From: Luzula sylvatica
Taxonomy: Eukaryota > Streptophyta > Magnoliopsida > Poales > Juncaceae
Reading direction: 5' to 3'
DNA length: 64,000 bases
NCBI GenBank assembly: GCA_946800325.1
Contig: OX326957.1
Location: forward strand, 30,119,054 to 30,183,053
This document shows, one piece after another, positions 1-12,547 of the stretch (positions within the stretch are counted from its first letter, which is position 1; each line of letters starts with the position of its first letter). The notes beneath the pieces were generated by a model. It was given only the letters and a program-made list of their open reading frames with translations. It ran no database searches and was not told where the DNA came from. The translations under genes were made by a program, and so were the position numbers.

Positions 1-1395
1 TCTTTTACTACATAACATTTCACCAAAATTTACAAACACTAAAAAAGTTTGTTATTAGATTCAAAACAATTTGTTTGTGCTTTGGGGAGTTCTAAGAACA
101 TATTTTTAGATCATTTGAATTGTATCTTTTAATACATAACTTTTCACCAAAATTAACAAACACTAAGAAAGTTTGTTTTTCGTTTCAAAACAATCTATTT
201 ATGCTTTTGGGAGTTCAAATAACGTAATTTTAGACCATTTGAATCGTATCTTTTACTACATAACATTTCACCAAAATTTACAAACACTAAGAAAATTTGT
301 TTTTCGATTCAAAACAATCTGTTTATGCTGTGGGGAGTTCAAATAACGTATTTTTAGATCATTTGAATCGTATCTTTTACCACATGACATTTCACCAAAT
401 TAGACAAACACTAAGAATGTTTGTTTTTCGATTCAAGACAATCTGTTTATGCTTTGGGGAGTTCAAATAACGTATTTTTAGATCATTTGAATCGTATCTT
501 TTACTACATAACATTTCACCAAAACTTACACCCACTAAGAAAGTTTGTTTTTCAATTCAAAACAATCTGTTTATGCTTTGGGGAGTTCAAATAACGTATT
601 TTTAAATCATTTGAATCGTATCTTTTACTACCTAACATTTCACCAAAATTTACATACACTAAGATAGTTTGTTTTTCGATTCAAGCCAATTTGTTTATGC
701 TTTGGGGAGTTCTAACAACATATTTTTAGATCATTTGAATCGTATCTTTTACTACATAACTTTTCACCAAAATTTACAATCACTAAGAAAGTTTGCTTTT
801 CGTTTCAAAACAATCTGTTTATGTTTTGGGGAGTTCAAATAACGTAATTTTAGACCATTCGAATCGTATCTTTTACTACATAACATTTAACCAAAATTTA
901 CAAACACTAAGAAAGTTTGTTTTTCGATTCAAAACAATCTGTTTGTGCTTTGGGGAGTTCAAATAACGTAATTTTAGACCATTTGAATCGTATCTTTTAC
1001 TACATAACATTTCACCAAAATTTACAAACACGAAGAAAGTTTGTTTTTTGATTCAAAACAATTTGTTTGTGCTTCGAGGAGTTCAAATAACATATTTTTA
1101 GATCATTTGAATCTTATCTTTTACTACATAACTTTTCACCAAAATTTACAAACACTAACAAAGTTTGTTTTTCGTTTGAAAACAATCTGTTTATGCTTTG
1201 GGGAGTTCAAATAACGTAATTTTAGTCCATTTGAATCGTATCTTTTACTACATGACATTTCACCAAAATTTACAAACACTAAGAAAGTTTGTTTTTCGAT
1301 TCAAAACAATCTGTTTATGCTGTGGGGTGTTGAAATAACGTATTTTTAGATCATTTGAATCGTATATTTTACTACATAACATTTCACCAAAATTT

Positions 1396-1416
1396 ACAAA
1401 CACTAAGAAAGTTTGT
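1396..1416. other. Short dyad acaaac-N9-gtttgt
   Basis: acaaac (1396-1401) and gtttgt (1411-1416) are perfect reverse complements separated by 9 bases. The motif recurs in the majority of monomers at monomer positions 16-21 and 31-36. Variants that break it include acaatc with gtttgc (as at about 775-797), acaccc, acatac, and the family-II form ending aaaacttgt. The arms are too short to claim a stable structure on their own. Confidence 0.7.
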
Positions 1417-1420
1417 TTTT

Positions 1421-1486
1421 CGATTCAAAACAATCTGTTTGTGCTTTGGGGAGTTCAAATAACGTAATTTTAGAGCATTTGAATCG
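1421..1486. other. Nested dyad symmetry in the monomer (9-bp and 7-bp arms)
   Basis: In this monomer cgattcaaa (1421-1429) is the exact reverse complement of tttgaatcg (1478-1486), with 48 bases between. Within that, ttcaaat (1454-1460) is the exact reverse complement of atttgaa (1477-1483), with 16 bases between. The two pairings share the right arm, so only one can form at a time. The same arrangement is in the consensus and so recurs in most monomers. Some variants break it, for example cgtttgaaa on the left or cattcgaatcg on the right. It could permit hairpins or cruciforms or form a binding site for a dimeric protein. That is inference: in 27% GC DNA some dyads arise by chance. Confidence 0.75.
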
Positions 1487-2188
1487 TATCTTTTACTACA
1501 TAACAGTTCATCAAAATTTAATAACACTAAGAAAGTTTGTTTTTCGATTGAAAACAATTTGTTTATGCTTTGGGGAGTTCAAATAACGTATTTTTAGATC
1601 ATTTGAATCGTATCTTTTACTACATAACATTTCACCAAAATTTACAAACACTAAGAAAGTTTGTTTTTCGATTCAAAACAATTTGTTTATGCTTTGGGGA
1701 GTTCAAATAACGTAATTTTGGACCATTTGAATCGTATCTCTTACTACACAACATTTCACCAATATTTACAAACACTAAGAAAGTTTGTTTTTCGATTCAA
1801 AATAATTTTTTTATGCTTTGGGGAGTTCAAATAACATATTTTTAAATCATTTGAATCGTATCTTTTACCACATAACATTTCACCAAATTTGACAAACACT
1901 AAGAAAGTTTGTTTTTCGATTCAAGACAATCAGTTTATGCTTTGGGGAGTTCAAATAACGTATTTTTAGATCATTTGAATCGTATCTTTTACTACATGAC
2001 ATTTCACCAAAACTTACAAACACTAAGAAAGTTTTTTTTTCGATTCAAAACAATCTGTTTATGCTTTGGGGAGTTCAAATAACGTATTTTTAGATCATTT
2101 GAATCGTATCTTTTACTACCTAACATTTCACCAAAATTTACATACACTAAGATAGTTTGTTTTTCGATTCAAACCAATTTTTTTATGC

Positions 2189-3760
2189 TTTGGGGAGTTC
2201 TAACAACATATTTTTAGATCATTTGAATCGTATCTTTTACAACATAACTTTTCACCAAAGTTTACAATCACTAAGAAAGTTTGCTTTTCGTTTCAAAACA
2301 ATCTGTTTATGCTTTGGGGAGTTCAAATAACGTAATTTTAGACCATTCGAATCGTATCTTTTACTACATAACATTTAACCAAAATTTACAAACACTAAGA
2401 AAGTTTGTTTTTCGATTCAAAACAATCTGTTTGTGCTTTGGGGAGTTCAAATAACGTAATTTTAGACCATTTGAATTGTATCTTTTACTACATAACATTT
2501 CACCAAAATTTACAAACACGAAGAAAGTTTGTTTTTTGATTCAAAACAATTTGTTTGTGCTTCGGGGAGTTCAAATAACACATTTTTAGATCATTTGAAT
2601 CTTATCTTTTACTACATAACTTTTCACCAAAATTTACAAACACTAACAAAGTTTGTTTTTCGTTTGAAAACAATCTGTTTATGCTTTGGGGAGTTCAAAT
2701 AACGTAATTTTAGTCCATTTGAATCGTATCTTTTACTACATGACATTTCACCAAAATTTACAAACACTAAGAAAGTTTGTTTTTCGATTCAAAACAATTT
2801 GTTTGTGCTTCGGGGAGTTCAAATAACATATTTTTAGATCATTTGAATCTTATCTTTTACTACATAACTTTTCACCAAAATTTACAAACACTAACAAAGT
2901 TTGTTTTTCGTTTGAAAACAATCTGTTTATGCTTTGGGGAATTCAAATAACGTAATTTTAGTCCATTTGAATCGTATCTTTTACTACATGACATTTCACC
3001 AAAATTTACAAACACTAAGAAAGTTTGTTTTTCGATTCAAAACAATCTGTTTATGCTGTGGGGTGTTTAAATAACGTATTTTTAGATCATTTGAATCGTA
3101 TCTTTTACTACATAACATTTCACCAAAATTTACAAACACTAAGAAAGTTTGTTTTTCGATTCAAAACAATCTGTTTGTGCTTTGGGGAGTTCTAACAACA
3201 TATTTTTAGATCATTTGAATCGTATCTTTTACTACATAACTTTTCACCAAAGTTTACAATCACTAAGAAAGTTTGCTTTTCGTTTCAAAACAATCTGTTT
3301 ATGCATTGGGGAGTTCAAATAGCGTAATTTTAGACCATTCGAATCGTATTTTTTACTACATAACATTTAACCAAAATTTACAAACACTAAGAAAGTTTTT
3401 TTTTCGATTCAAAACAATCTGTTTGTGCTTTGGGGAGTTCAAATAACGTAATTTTAGACCATTTGAATCATATCTTTTACTACATAACATTTCACCAAAA
3501 ATTACAAACACTAAGAAAGTTTGTTTTTTGATTCAAAACAAATTGTTTGTGCTTCGGGGAGTTCAAATAACGTATTTTTAGATCATTTGAATCTTTTCTT
3601 TTACTACATAACTTTTCACCAAAATTTACAAACACTAACAAAGTTTGTTTTTCGTTTGAAAACAATCTGTTTATGCTTTGGGGAGTTCAAATAACGTAAT
3701 TTTAGTCCATTTGAATCGTATCTTTTAGTACATGACATTTCACCAAAATTTACAAACACT
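2189..3760. repeat. 8-monomer (992 bp) duplication
   Basis: About 2189-2768 matches 3181-3760 at an offset of 992 bp. The diagnostic is the block tctaacaaca at 2199 and 3191, followed in both by tttgcttttcgtttc. The copies differ at several single bases, for example gcattgggg at 3303 against gctttgggg. Confidence 0.78.
2551..3046. repeat. 2-monomer (248 bp) tandem duplication
   Basis: The dimer carrying gcttcgggg, cttatc and cgtttgaaaac occurs twice in direct succession, with ttcgggg at 2561 and 2809, an offset of 248 bp. It lies inside the 8-monomer duplicated stretch and is not in the matching 1,0xx or 3,5xx copies, so it is younger than those. Confidence 0.78.
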
Positions 3761-3844
3761 AAGAAAGTTTGTTTTTCGATTCAAAACAATATGTTTATGC
3801 TCTGGGGAGTTCAAATAACGTATTTTTAGATCATTTGAACCGTA

Positions 3845-6796
3845 TCTTTTACTACATAACATTTCACCAAAATTTACAAACACTAAAAAAGTTTGTTATT
3901 AGATTCAAAACAATTTGTTTGTGCTTTGGGGAGTTCTAAGAACATATTTTTAGATCATTTGAATTGTATCTTTTAATACATAACTTTTCACCAAAATTAA
4001 CAAACACTAAGAAAGTTTGTTTTTCGTTTCAAAACAATCTATTTATGCTTTTGGGAGTTCAAATAACGTAATTTTAGACCATTTGAATCGTATCTTTTAC
4101 TACATAACATTTCACCAAAATTTACAAACACTAAGAAATTTTGTTTTTCGATTCAAAACAATCTGTTTATGCTTTGGGGAGTTCAAATAACGTATTTTTA
4201 GATCATTTGAATCGTATCTTTTACCACATGACATTTCACCAAATTAGACAAACACTAAGAAAGTTTGTTTTTCGATTCAAAATAATATGTTTATGCTTTG
4301 GGGAGTTCAAATAACGTATTTTTAGATCATTTGAATCGTATCTTTTACAACATAACATTTCACCAAAATTTACAAACACTAAGAAAGTTTGTTTTTCGAT
4401 TCAAAATAATTTGATTATGCTTTGGGGAGTTCAAATAACGTAATTTTGGACCATTTGAATCGTATCTCTTACTACACAACATTTCACTAAAATTTACAAA
4501 CACTAAGAAAGTTTATTTTTCGATTCAAAATAATTTTTTTATGCTTTGGGGAGTTCAAATAACATATTTTTAGATCATTTGAATCGTATCTTTTACCACA
4601 TAACATTTCCCCAAATTTGACAAACACTAAGAAAGTTTGTTTTTCGATTCAAGACAATCTGTTTATGCTTTGGGGAGTTCCAATAACGTATTTTTAGATC
4701 ATTTGAATCGTATCTTTTACTACATAACATTTCACCAAAACTTACAAACACTAAGAAAGTTTGTTTTTCGATTCAAAACGAGCTGTTTATGCTTTGGGTA
4801 GTTCAAATAACGTATTTTTAGATCATTTGAATCGTATCTTTTACTACCTAACATTTCACCAAAATTTACAAACACTAAGATAGTTTGTTTTTCGATTCAA
4901 AATAATATGTTTATGCTTTGGGGAGTTCAAATAACGTATTTTTAGATCATTTGAATCGTATCTTTTACAACATAACATTTCACCAAAATTTACAAACACT
5001 AAGAAAGTTTGTTTTTCGATTCGAAACAATTTGTTTATGCTTTGGGGAGTTCAAATAACGTAATTTTGGACCATTTGAATCGTATCTCTTACTACACAAC
5101 ATTTCACCAAAATTTACAAACACTAAGAAAGTTTGTTTTTCGATTCAAAATAATTTTTTTATGCTTTGGGGAGTTCAAATAACATATTTTTAGATCATTT
5201 GAATCGTATCTTTTACCACATAACATTTCACCAAATTTGACAAACACTAAGAATGTTTGTTTTTCGATTCAAGACAATCTGTTTATGCTTTGGGGAGTTC
5301 AAATAACGTATTTTTAGATCATTTGAATCGTATCTTTTACTACATAACATTTCACCAAAACTTACACCCACTAAGAAAGTTTGTTTTTCAATACAAAACA
5401 ATCTGTTTATGCTTTGGGGAGTTCAAATAACGTATTTTTAAATCATTTGAATCGTATCTTTTACTACCTAACATTTCACCAAAATTTACATACACTAAGA
5501 TAGTTTGTTTTTCGATTCAAGCCAATTTGTTTATGCTTTGGGGAGTTCTAACAACATATTTTTAGATCATTTGAATCGTATCTTTTACTACATAACTTTT
5601 CACCAAAATTTACAATCACAAAGAAAGTTTGCTTTTCGTTTCAAAACAATCTGTTTATGCTTTGGGGAGTTCAAATAACGTAATTTTAGACCATTCGAAT
5701 CGTATCTTTTACTACATAACATTTAACCAAAATTTACAAACACTAAGAAAGTTTGTTTTTCGATTCAAAACAATCTGTTTGTGCTTTGGGGAGTTCAAAT
5801 AACGTAATTTTAGACCATTTGAATCGTATCTTTTACTACATAACATTTCACCAAAATTTACAAACACTAAGAAAGATTGTTTTTTGATTCAAAACAATTT
5901 GTTTGTGCTTCGGGGAGTTCAAATAACATATTTTTAGATCATTTGAATCTTATCTTTTACTACATAACTTTTCACCAAAATTTACAAACACTAACAAAGT
6001 TTGTTTTTCATTTGAAAACAATCTGTGTATGCTTTGGGGAGTTCAAATAACGTAATTTTAGTCCATTTGAATCGTATCTTTTACTACATGACATTTCACC
6101 AAAATTTACAAACACTAAGAAAGTTTGTTTTTCGATTCAAAACAATCTGTTTATGCACTGGGGAGTTCAAATAACGTATTTTTAGATCATTTGAACCGTA
6201 TCTTTTACTACATAACATTTCACCAAAATTTACAAACACTAAAAAAGTTTGTTATTTGATTCAAAACAATTTGTTTGTGCTTTGGGGAGTTCTAAGAACA
6301 TATTTTTAGATCATTTGAATTGTATCTTTTACTACATAACATTTAACCAAAATCTACAAACACTAAGAAAGTTTGTGTTTCGATTCAAAACAATTTGTTT
6401 ATGCTTTGGAGAGTTCTAAGAACATATTTTTAGATCATTTGAATCGTATCTTTTAATACATAACTTTTCACCAAAATTAACAAACACTAAGAAAGTTTGT
6501 TTTTCGTTTCAAAACAATCTATTTATGCTTTTGGGAGTTCAAATAACGTAATTTTAGACCATTTGAATCGTATCTTTTACCACATGACATTTCACCAAAT
6601 TAGACAAACACTAAGAAAGTTTGTTTTTCAATTCAAAATAATATGTTTATGCTTTGGGGAGTTCAAATAACCTATTTTTAGATCATTTGAATCGTATCTT
6701 TTAGAACATAACATTTCACCAAAATTTACAAACACTAAGAAAGTTTGTTTTCGATTCAAAACAATTTGTTTATGCTTTGGGGAGTTCAAATAACGT
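3845..6796. repeat. Family-I mosaic block with a 5-monomer duplication
   Basis: This stretch is patched from copies of other parts of the window. The first 416 bases match 1-416. About 5251-6140 matches 415-1304 at offset 4,836. From 6201 the aaaaaag/gtta monomer restarts, 2,356 bp (19 monomers) after 3845. Within it a 620-bp (5-monomer) offset joins the aataatatg variants at about 4281 and 4901. It holds only satellite; nothing else was seen. Confidence 0.8.
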
Positions 6797-9524
6797 AATT
6801 TTGGACCATTTGAATCGTATCTCTTACTACACAACATTTCACCAAAATTTACAAACACTAAGAAAGTTTGTTTTTCGATTCAAAATAATTTTTTTATGCT
6901 TTGGGGAGTTCAAATAACATATTTTTAGATCATTTGAATCGTATCTTTTACCACATAACATTTCACCAAATTAGACAAACACTAAGAATGTTTGTTTTTC
7001 GATTCAAGACAATCTGTTTATGCTTTGGGGAGTTCAAATAACGTATTTTTAGATCATTTGAATCGTATCTTTTACTACATAACATTTCACCAAAACTTAC
7101 ACCCACTAAGAAAGTTTGTTTTTCGATTCAAAACAATCTATTTATGCTTTGGGGAGTTCAAATAACGTAATTTTAGACCATTTGAATCGTATCTTTTACT
7201 ACATAACATTTCACCAAAATTTACAAACACTAAGAAAGTTTATTTTTTGATTCAAAACAATTTGTTTGTGCTTCGGGGAGTTCAAATAACGTATTTTTAG
7301 ATCATTTGAATCGTATCTTTTACTACATAACATTTCACCAAAATTTACAAACACGAAGAAAGTTTGTTTTTCGATTCAAAACAATTTGTTTATGCTTTGG
7401 GGAGTTCAAATAACGTAATTTTGGACCATTTGAATCGTATCTCTTACTACACAACATTTCACCAATATTTACAAACACTAAGAAAGTTTGTTTTTCGATT
7501 CAAAATAATTTTTTTATGCTTTGGGGAGTTCAAATAACATATTTTTAGATTATTTGAATCGTATCTTTTACCACATAACATTTCACCAAATTTGACACAC
7601 ACTAAGAAAGTTTGTTTTTCGATTCAAGACAATCAGTTTATGCTTTGGGGAGTTCAAATAACGTATTTTTAGATCATTTGAATCGTATCTTTTACTACAT
7701 AACATTTCACCAAAACTTACAAACACTAAGAAAGTTTGTTTTTTGATTCAAAACAATCTGTTTATGCTTTGGGTAGTTCAAATAACGTATTTTTAGATCA
7801 TTTGAATCGTATCTTTTACTACCTAACATTTCACCAAAATTTACATACACTAAGATAGTTTGTTTTTCGATTCAAACCAATTTTTTTATGCTTTGGGGAG
7901 TTCTAACAACATATTTTTAGATCATTTGAATCGTATCTTTTACTACATAACTTTTCACCAAAGTTTACAATCACTAAGAAAGTTTGCTTTTCGTTTCAAA
8001 ACAATCTGTTTATGCTTTGGGGAGTTCAAATAACGTAATTTTAGACCATTCGAATCGTATCTTTTACTACATAACATTTAACCAAAATTTACAAACACTG
8101 AGAAAGTTTTTTTTTCGATTCAAAACAATCTGTTTGTGCTTTGGGGAGTTCAAATAACGTAATTTTGGACCATTTGAATCGTATCTCTTACTACACAACA
8201 TTTCACCAAAATTTACAAACACTAAGAAAGTTTGTTTTTCGATTCAAAATAATTTTTTTATGCTTTGGGGAGTTCAAATAACATATTTTTAGATCATTTG
8301 AATCGTATCTTTTACCACATAACATTTCACCAAATTAGACAAACACTAAGAATGTTTGTTTTTCGATTCAAGACAATCTGTTTATGCTTTGGGGAGTTCA
8401 AATAACGTATTTTTAGATCATTTGAATCGTATCTTTTACTACATAACATTTCACCAAAACTTACACCCACTAAGAAAGTTTGTTTTTCGATTCAAAACAA
8501 TCTATTTATGCTTTGGGGAGTTCAAATAACGTAATTTTAGACCATTTGAATCGTATCTTTTACTACATAACATTTCACCAAAATTTACAAACACTAAGAA
8601 AGTTTATTTTTTGATTCAAAACAATTTGTTTGTGCTTCGGGGAGTTCAAATAACGTATTTTTAGATCATTTGAATCGTATCTTTTACTACATAACATTTC
8701 ACCAAAATTTACAAACACGAAGAAAGTTTGTTTTTCGATTCAAAACAATTTGTTTATGCTTTGGGGAGTTCAAATAACGTAATTTTGGACCATTTGAATC
8801 GTATCTCTTACTACACAACATTTCACCAATATTTACAAACACTAAGAAAGTTTGTTTTTCGATTCAAAATAATTTTTTTATGCTTTGGGGAGTTCAAATA
8901 ACATATTTTTAGATTATTTGAATCGTATCTTTTACCACATAACATTTCACCAAATTTGACACACACTAAGAAAGTTTGTTTTTCGATTCAAGACAATCAG
9001 TTTATGCTTTGGGGAGTTCAAATAACGTATTTTTAGATCATTTGAATCGTATCTTTTACTACATAACATTTCACCAAAACTTACAAACACTAAGAAAGTT
9101 TGTTTTTTGATTCAAAACAATCTGTTTATGCTTTGGGTAGTTCAAATAACGTATTTTTAGATCATTTGAATCGTATCTTTTACTACCTAACATTTCACCA
9201 AAATTTACATACACTAAGATAGTTTGTTTTTCGATTCAAACCAATTTTTTTATGCTTTGGGGAGTTCTAACAACATATTTTTAGATCATTTGAATCGTAT
9301 CTTTTACTACATAACTTTTCACCAAAGTTTACAATCACTAAGAAAGTTTGCTTTTCGTTTCAAAACAATCTGTTTATGCTTTGGGGAGTTCAAATAACGT
9401 AATTTTAGACCATTCGAATCGTATCTTTTACTACATAACATTTAACCAAAATTTACAAACACTGAGAAAGTTTTTTTTTCGATTCAAAACAATCTGTTTG
9501 TGCTTTGGGGAGTTCAAATAACGT
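6797..9524. repeat. 11-monomer (1,364 bp) tandem duplication, two copies
   Basis: 6797-8160 and 8161-9524 are near-identical and directly adjacent. Both begin at aattttggacc. Shared private variants include tttgacacac (about 7593 and 8957), agattatttg (about 7548 and 8912) and ttacaccc (7097 and 8461). The monomer after 9524 has agatc instead of ggacc, so the unit is present exactly twice. The sharp edges and shared private bases indicate a recent unequal exchange. Confidence 0.88.
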
Positions 9525-12500
9525 AATTTTAGATCATTTGAATCGTATCTTTTACTACATAACATTTCACCAAAATTTACAAACACTAAGAAAGTTTGTT
9601 TTTAGATTCAAAACAATTTGTTTGTGCTTCGGGGAGTTCAAATAACGTATTTTTAGATCATTTGAATCTTATCTTTTACTACATAACTTTTCACCAAAAT
9701 TTACAAACACTAACAAAGTTTGTTTTTCGTTTGAAAACAAACTGTTTATGCTTTGGGGAGTTCAAATAACGTAATTTTAGTCCATTTGAATCGTATCTTT
9801 TAGTACATGACATTTCACCAAAATTTACAAACACTAAGAAAGTTTGTTTTTCGATTCAAAACAATATGTTTATGCTCTGGGGAGTTCAAATAACGTATTT
9901 TTAGATCATTTGAACCGTATCTTTTACTACATAACATTTCACCAAAATTAACAAACACTAAGAAAGTTTGTTTTTCGTTTCAAAACAATCTATTTATGCT
10001 TTTGGGAGTTCAAATAACATAATTTTAGACCATTTGAATCGTATCTTTTACTACATAACATTTTACCAAAATTTACAAACAATAAGAAAGTTTGTTTTTC
10101 GATTCAAAACAATCTGTTTATGCTTTGGGGAGTTCATATAACGTATTTTTAGATCATTTGAATCGTATCTTTTACCACATGACATTTCACCAAATTAGAC
10201 AAACACTAAGAAAGTTTGTTTTCGATTCAAAACAATTTGTTTATGCTTTGGGGAGTTCAAATAACGTAATTTTGGACCATTTGAATCGTATCTCTTACTA
10301 CACAACATTTCACCAAAATTTACAAACACTAAGAAAGTTTGTTTTTCGATTCAAAATAATTTTTTTATGCTTTGGGGAGTTCAAATAACATATTTTTAGA
10401 TCATTTGAATCGTATCTTTTACCACATAACATTTCACCAAATTAGACAAACACTAAGAATGTTTGTTTTTCGATTCAAGACAATCTGTTTATGCTTTGGG
10501 GAGTTCAAATAACATATTTTTAGATCATTTGAATCGTATCTTTTACTACATAACATTTCACCAAAATTTACACCCACTAAGAAAGTTTGTTTTTCGATTC
10601 AAAACAATCTATTTATGCTTTGGGGAGTTCAAATAACGTAATTTTAGACCATTTGAATCGTATCTTTTACTACATAACATTTCACCAAAATTTACAAACA
10701 CTAAGAAAGTTTATTTTTTGATTCAAAACAATTTGTTTGTGCTTCGGGGAGTTCAAATAACGTATTTTTAGATCATTTGAATCGTATCTTTTACTACATA
10801 ACATTTCACCAAAATTTACAAACACGAAGAAAGTTTGTTTTTCGATTCAAAACAATTTGTTTATGCTTTGGGGAGTTCAAATAACGTAATTTTGGACCAT
10901 TTGAATCGTATCTCTTACTACACAACATTTCACCAATATTTACAAACACTAAGAAAGTTTGTTTTTCGATTCAAAATAATGTTTTTATGCTTTGGGGAGT
11001 TCAAATAACATATTTTTAGATCATTTGAATCGTATCTTTTACCACATAATATTTCACCAAATTTGACAAACACTAAGAAAGTTTGTTTTTCGATTCAAGA
11101 CAATCAGTTTATGCTTTGGGGAGTTCAAATAACGTATTTTTAGATCATTTGAATCGTATCTTTTACTACCTAACATTTCACCAAAATTTACATACACTAA
11201 GATAGTTTGTTTTTCGATTCAAACCAATGTTTTTATGCTTTGGGGAGTTCTAACAACATATTTTTAGATCATTTGAATCGTATCTTTTACTACATAACTT
11301 TTCACCAAAGTTTACAATCACTAAGAAAGTTTGCTTTTCGTTTCAAAACAATCTGTTTATGCTTTGGGGAGTTCAAATAACGTAATTTTAGACCATTCGA
11401 ATCGTATCTTTTACTACATAACATTTAACCAAAATTTACAAACACTGAGAAAGTTTTTTTTTCGATTCAAAACAATCTGTTTGTGCTTTGGGGAGTTCAA
11501 ATAACGTAATTTTAGACCATTTGAATCGTATCTTTTACTACATAACATTTCACCAAAATTTACAAACACTAAGAAAGTTTGTTTTTAGATTCAAAACAAT
11601 TTGTTTGTGCTTCGGGGAGTTCAAATAACGTATTTTTAGATCATTTGAATCTTATCTTTTACTACATAACTTTTCACCAAAATTTACAAACACTAACAAA
11701 GTTTGTTTTTCGTTTGAAAACAAACTGTTTATGCTTTGGGGAGTTCAAATAACGTAATTTTAGTCCATTTGAATCGTATCTTTTAGTACATGACATTTCA
11801 CCAAAATTTACAAACACTAAGAAAGTTTGTTTTTCGATTCAAAACAATATGTTTATGCTCTGGGGAGTTCAAATAACGTATTTTTAGATCATTTGAACCG
11901 TATCTTTTACTACATAACATTTCACCAAAATTAACAAACACTAAGAAAGTTTGTTTTTCGTTTCAAAACAATCTATTTATGCTTTTGGGAGTTCAAATAA
12001 CATAATTTTAGACCATTTGAATCGTATCTTTTACTACATAACATTTTACCAAAATTTACAAACAATAAGAAAGTTTGTTTTTCGATTCAAAACAATCTGT
12101 TTATGCTTTGGGGAGTTCAAATAACGTATTTTTAGATCATTTGAATCGTATCTTTTACCACATGACATTTCACCAAAATAGACAAACACTAAGAAAGTTT
12201 GTTTTTCGATTCAAAATAATATGTTTATGCTTTGGGGAGTTCAAATAACGTATTTTTAGATCATTTGAATCGTATCTTTTACAACATAACATTTCACCAA
12301 AATTTACAAACACTAACAAAGTTTGTTTTCGATTCAAAACAATTTGTTTATGCTTTGGGGAGTTCAAATAACGTAATTTTGGACCATTTGAATCGTATCT
12401 CTTACTACACAACATTTCACCAAAATTTACAAACACTAAGAAAGTTTGTTTTTCGATTCAAAATAATTTTTTTATGCTTTGGGGAGTTCAAATAACATAT

Positions 12501-12547
12501 TTTTAGATCATTTGAATCGTATCTTTTACCACATAACATTTCACCAA
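8334..12547. repeat. 17-monomer (2,107 bp) higher-order repeat, two units
   Basis: The diagnostic attagacaaac followed by aagaatg occurs at 8334, 10441 and 12548, a spacing of 2,107 bp each time (17 x 124 - 1). The missing base is a shared 1-bp loss in gtttgttttcg (about 10220 and 12330). The units are not simple copies. The second lacks one monomer near 11108 but keeps one, with aataatatg and caacataac, that the first has lost near 10220. At that place the first unit has a fused monomer (attagac start, caatttg end). Confidence 0.85.

Larger units (their letters stand above)
1381..1504. repeat. Representative satellite monomer with internal map
   Basis: This unit is close to the consensus and serves as a ruler. 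Monomer positions 1-8 read atttcacc. Positions 16-21 (acaaac) and 31-36 (gtttgt) form a short dyad. Position 37 onward is a T run ending in cg. Positions 41-49 (cgattcaaa) form the left arm of a long dyad. Positions 51-58 are the most variable pocket. Positions 64-82 (ctttggggagttcaaataa) are nearly invariant. Positions 83-96 distinguish two common forms: cgtatttttagatc and cgtaattttagacc (or ggacc). Positions 98-106 (tttgaatcg) are the right arm of the long dyad. Positions 107-124 end in ttttactacataac. This copy has gagc where most have gacc or gatc. The start point is arbitrary because a tandem repeat has no natural first base. Confidence 0.95.
361..2798. repeat. 12-monomer (1,488 bp) tandem duplication
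   Basis: About 361-1310 matches 1849-2798 at an offset of 1,488 bp. Shared diagnostic variants include aagatag at 661 and 2149, and cgaagaaag at 1031 and 2519. The bases between the two matching stretches, about 1311-1848, complete the first unit. The later copy differs at scattered bases, for example caaaccaattttttt where the first has caagccaatttgttt. Confidence 0.8.
1..3844. repeat. Family-I block, 31-monomer segment restarted at 3845
   Basis: Bases 1 to about 416 recur at 3845-4260 at an offset of exactly 3,844 bp (31 monomers). Diagnostic is the odd monomer with aaaaaag and gttattag, at 41 and 3885. From position 415 onward the match instead continues at offset 4,836 (39 monomers), so the later copy carries eight more monomers. 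The segment also contains 12-, 8- and 2-monomer duplications listed separately. It holds only satellite sequence. Confidence 0.85.

Noticed and set aside
1165..1185. CENP-B-box-like tttcgtttgaaaac in some monomers
   Set aside because: It shares ttcg and a downstream a with the CENP-B box, but the essential cggg part is missing and the variant is confined to a minority of monomers.
1411..1462. 31-bp sub-repeat within the monomer (gattcaaaa at 42 and gttcaaata at 73)
   Set aside because: 31 is a quarter of 124, but lining up the four quarters gave only weak similarity beyond these two motifs. Chance is sufficient.
10092..10388. Open reading frames of 60-102 codons on both strands, e.g. starting MFFDSKQ or MFVNFGEM, repeated many times
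   Set aside because: They are translations of the satellite. The unit is 124 bp (remainder 1 on division by 3), so each frame runs through all three phases within 372 bp and meets a stop. None exceeds about 102 codons, both strands give similar peptides, and none has start context, introns or flanking unique sequence.
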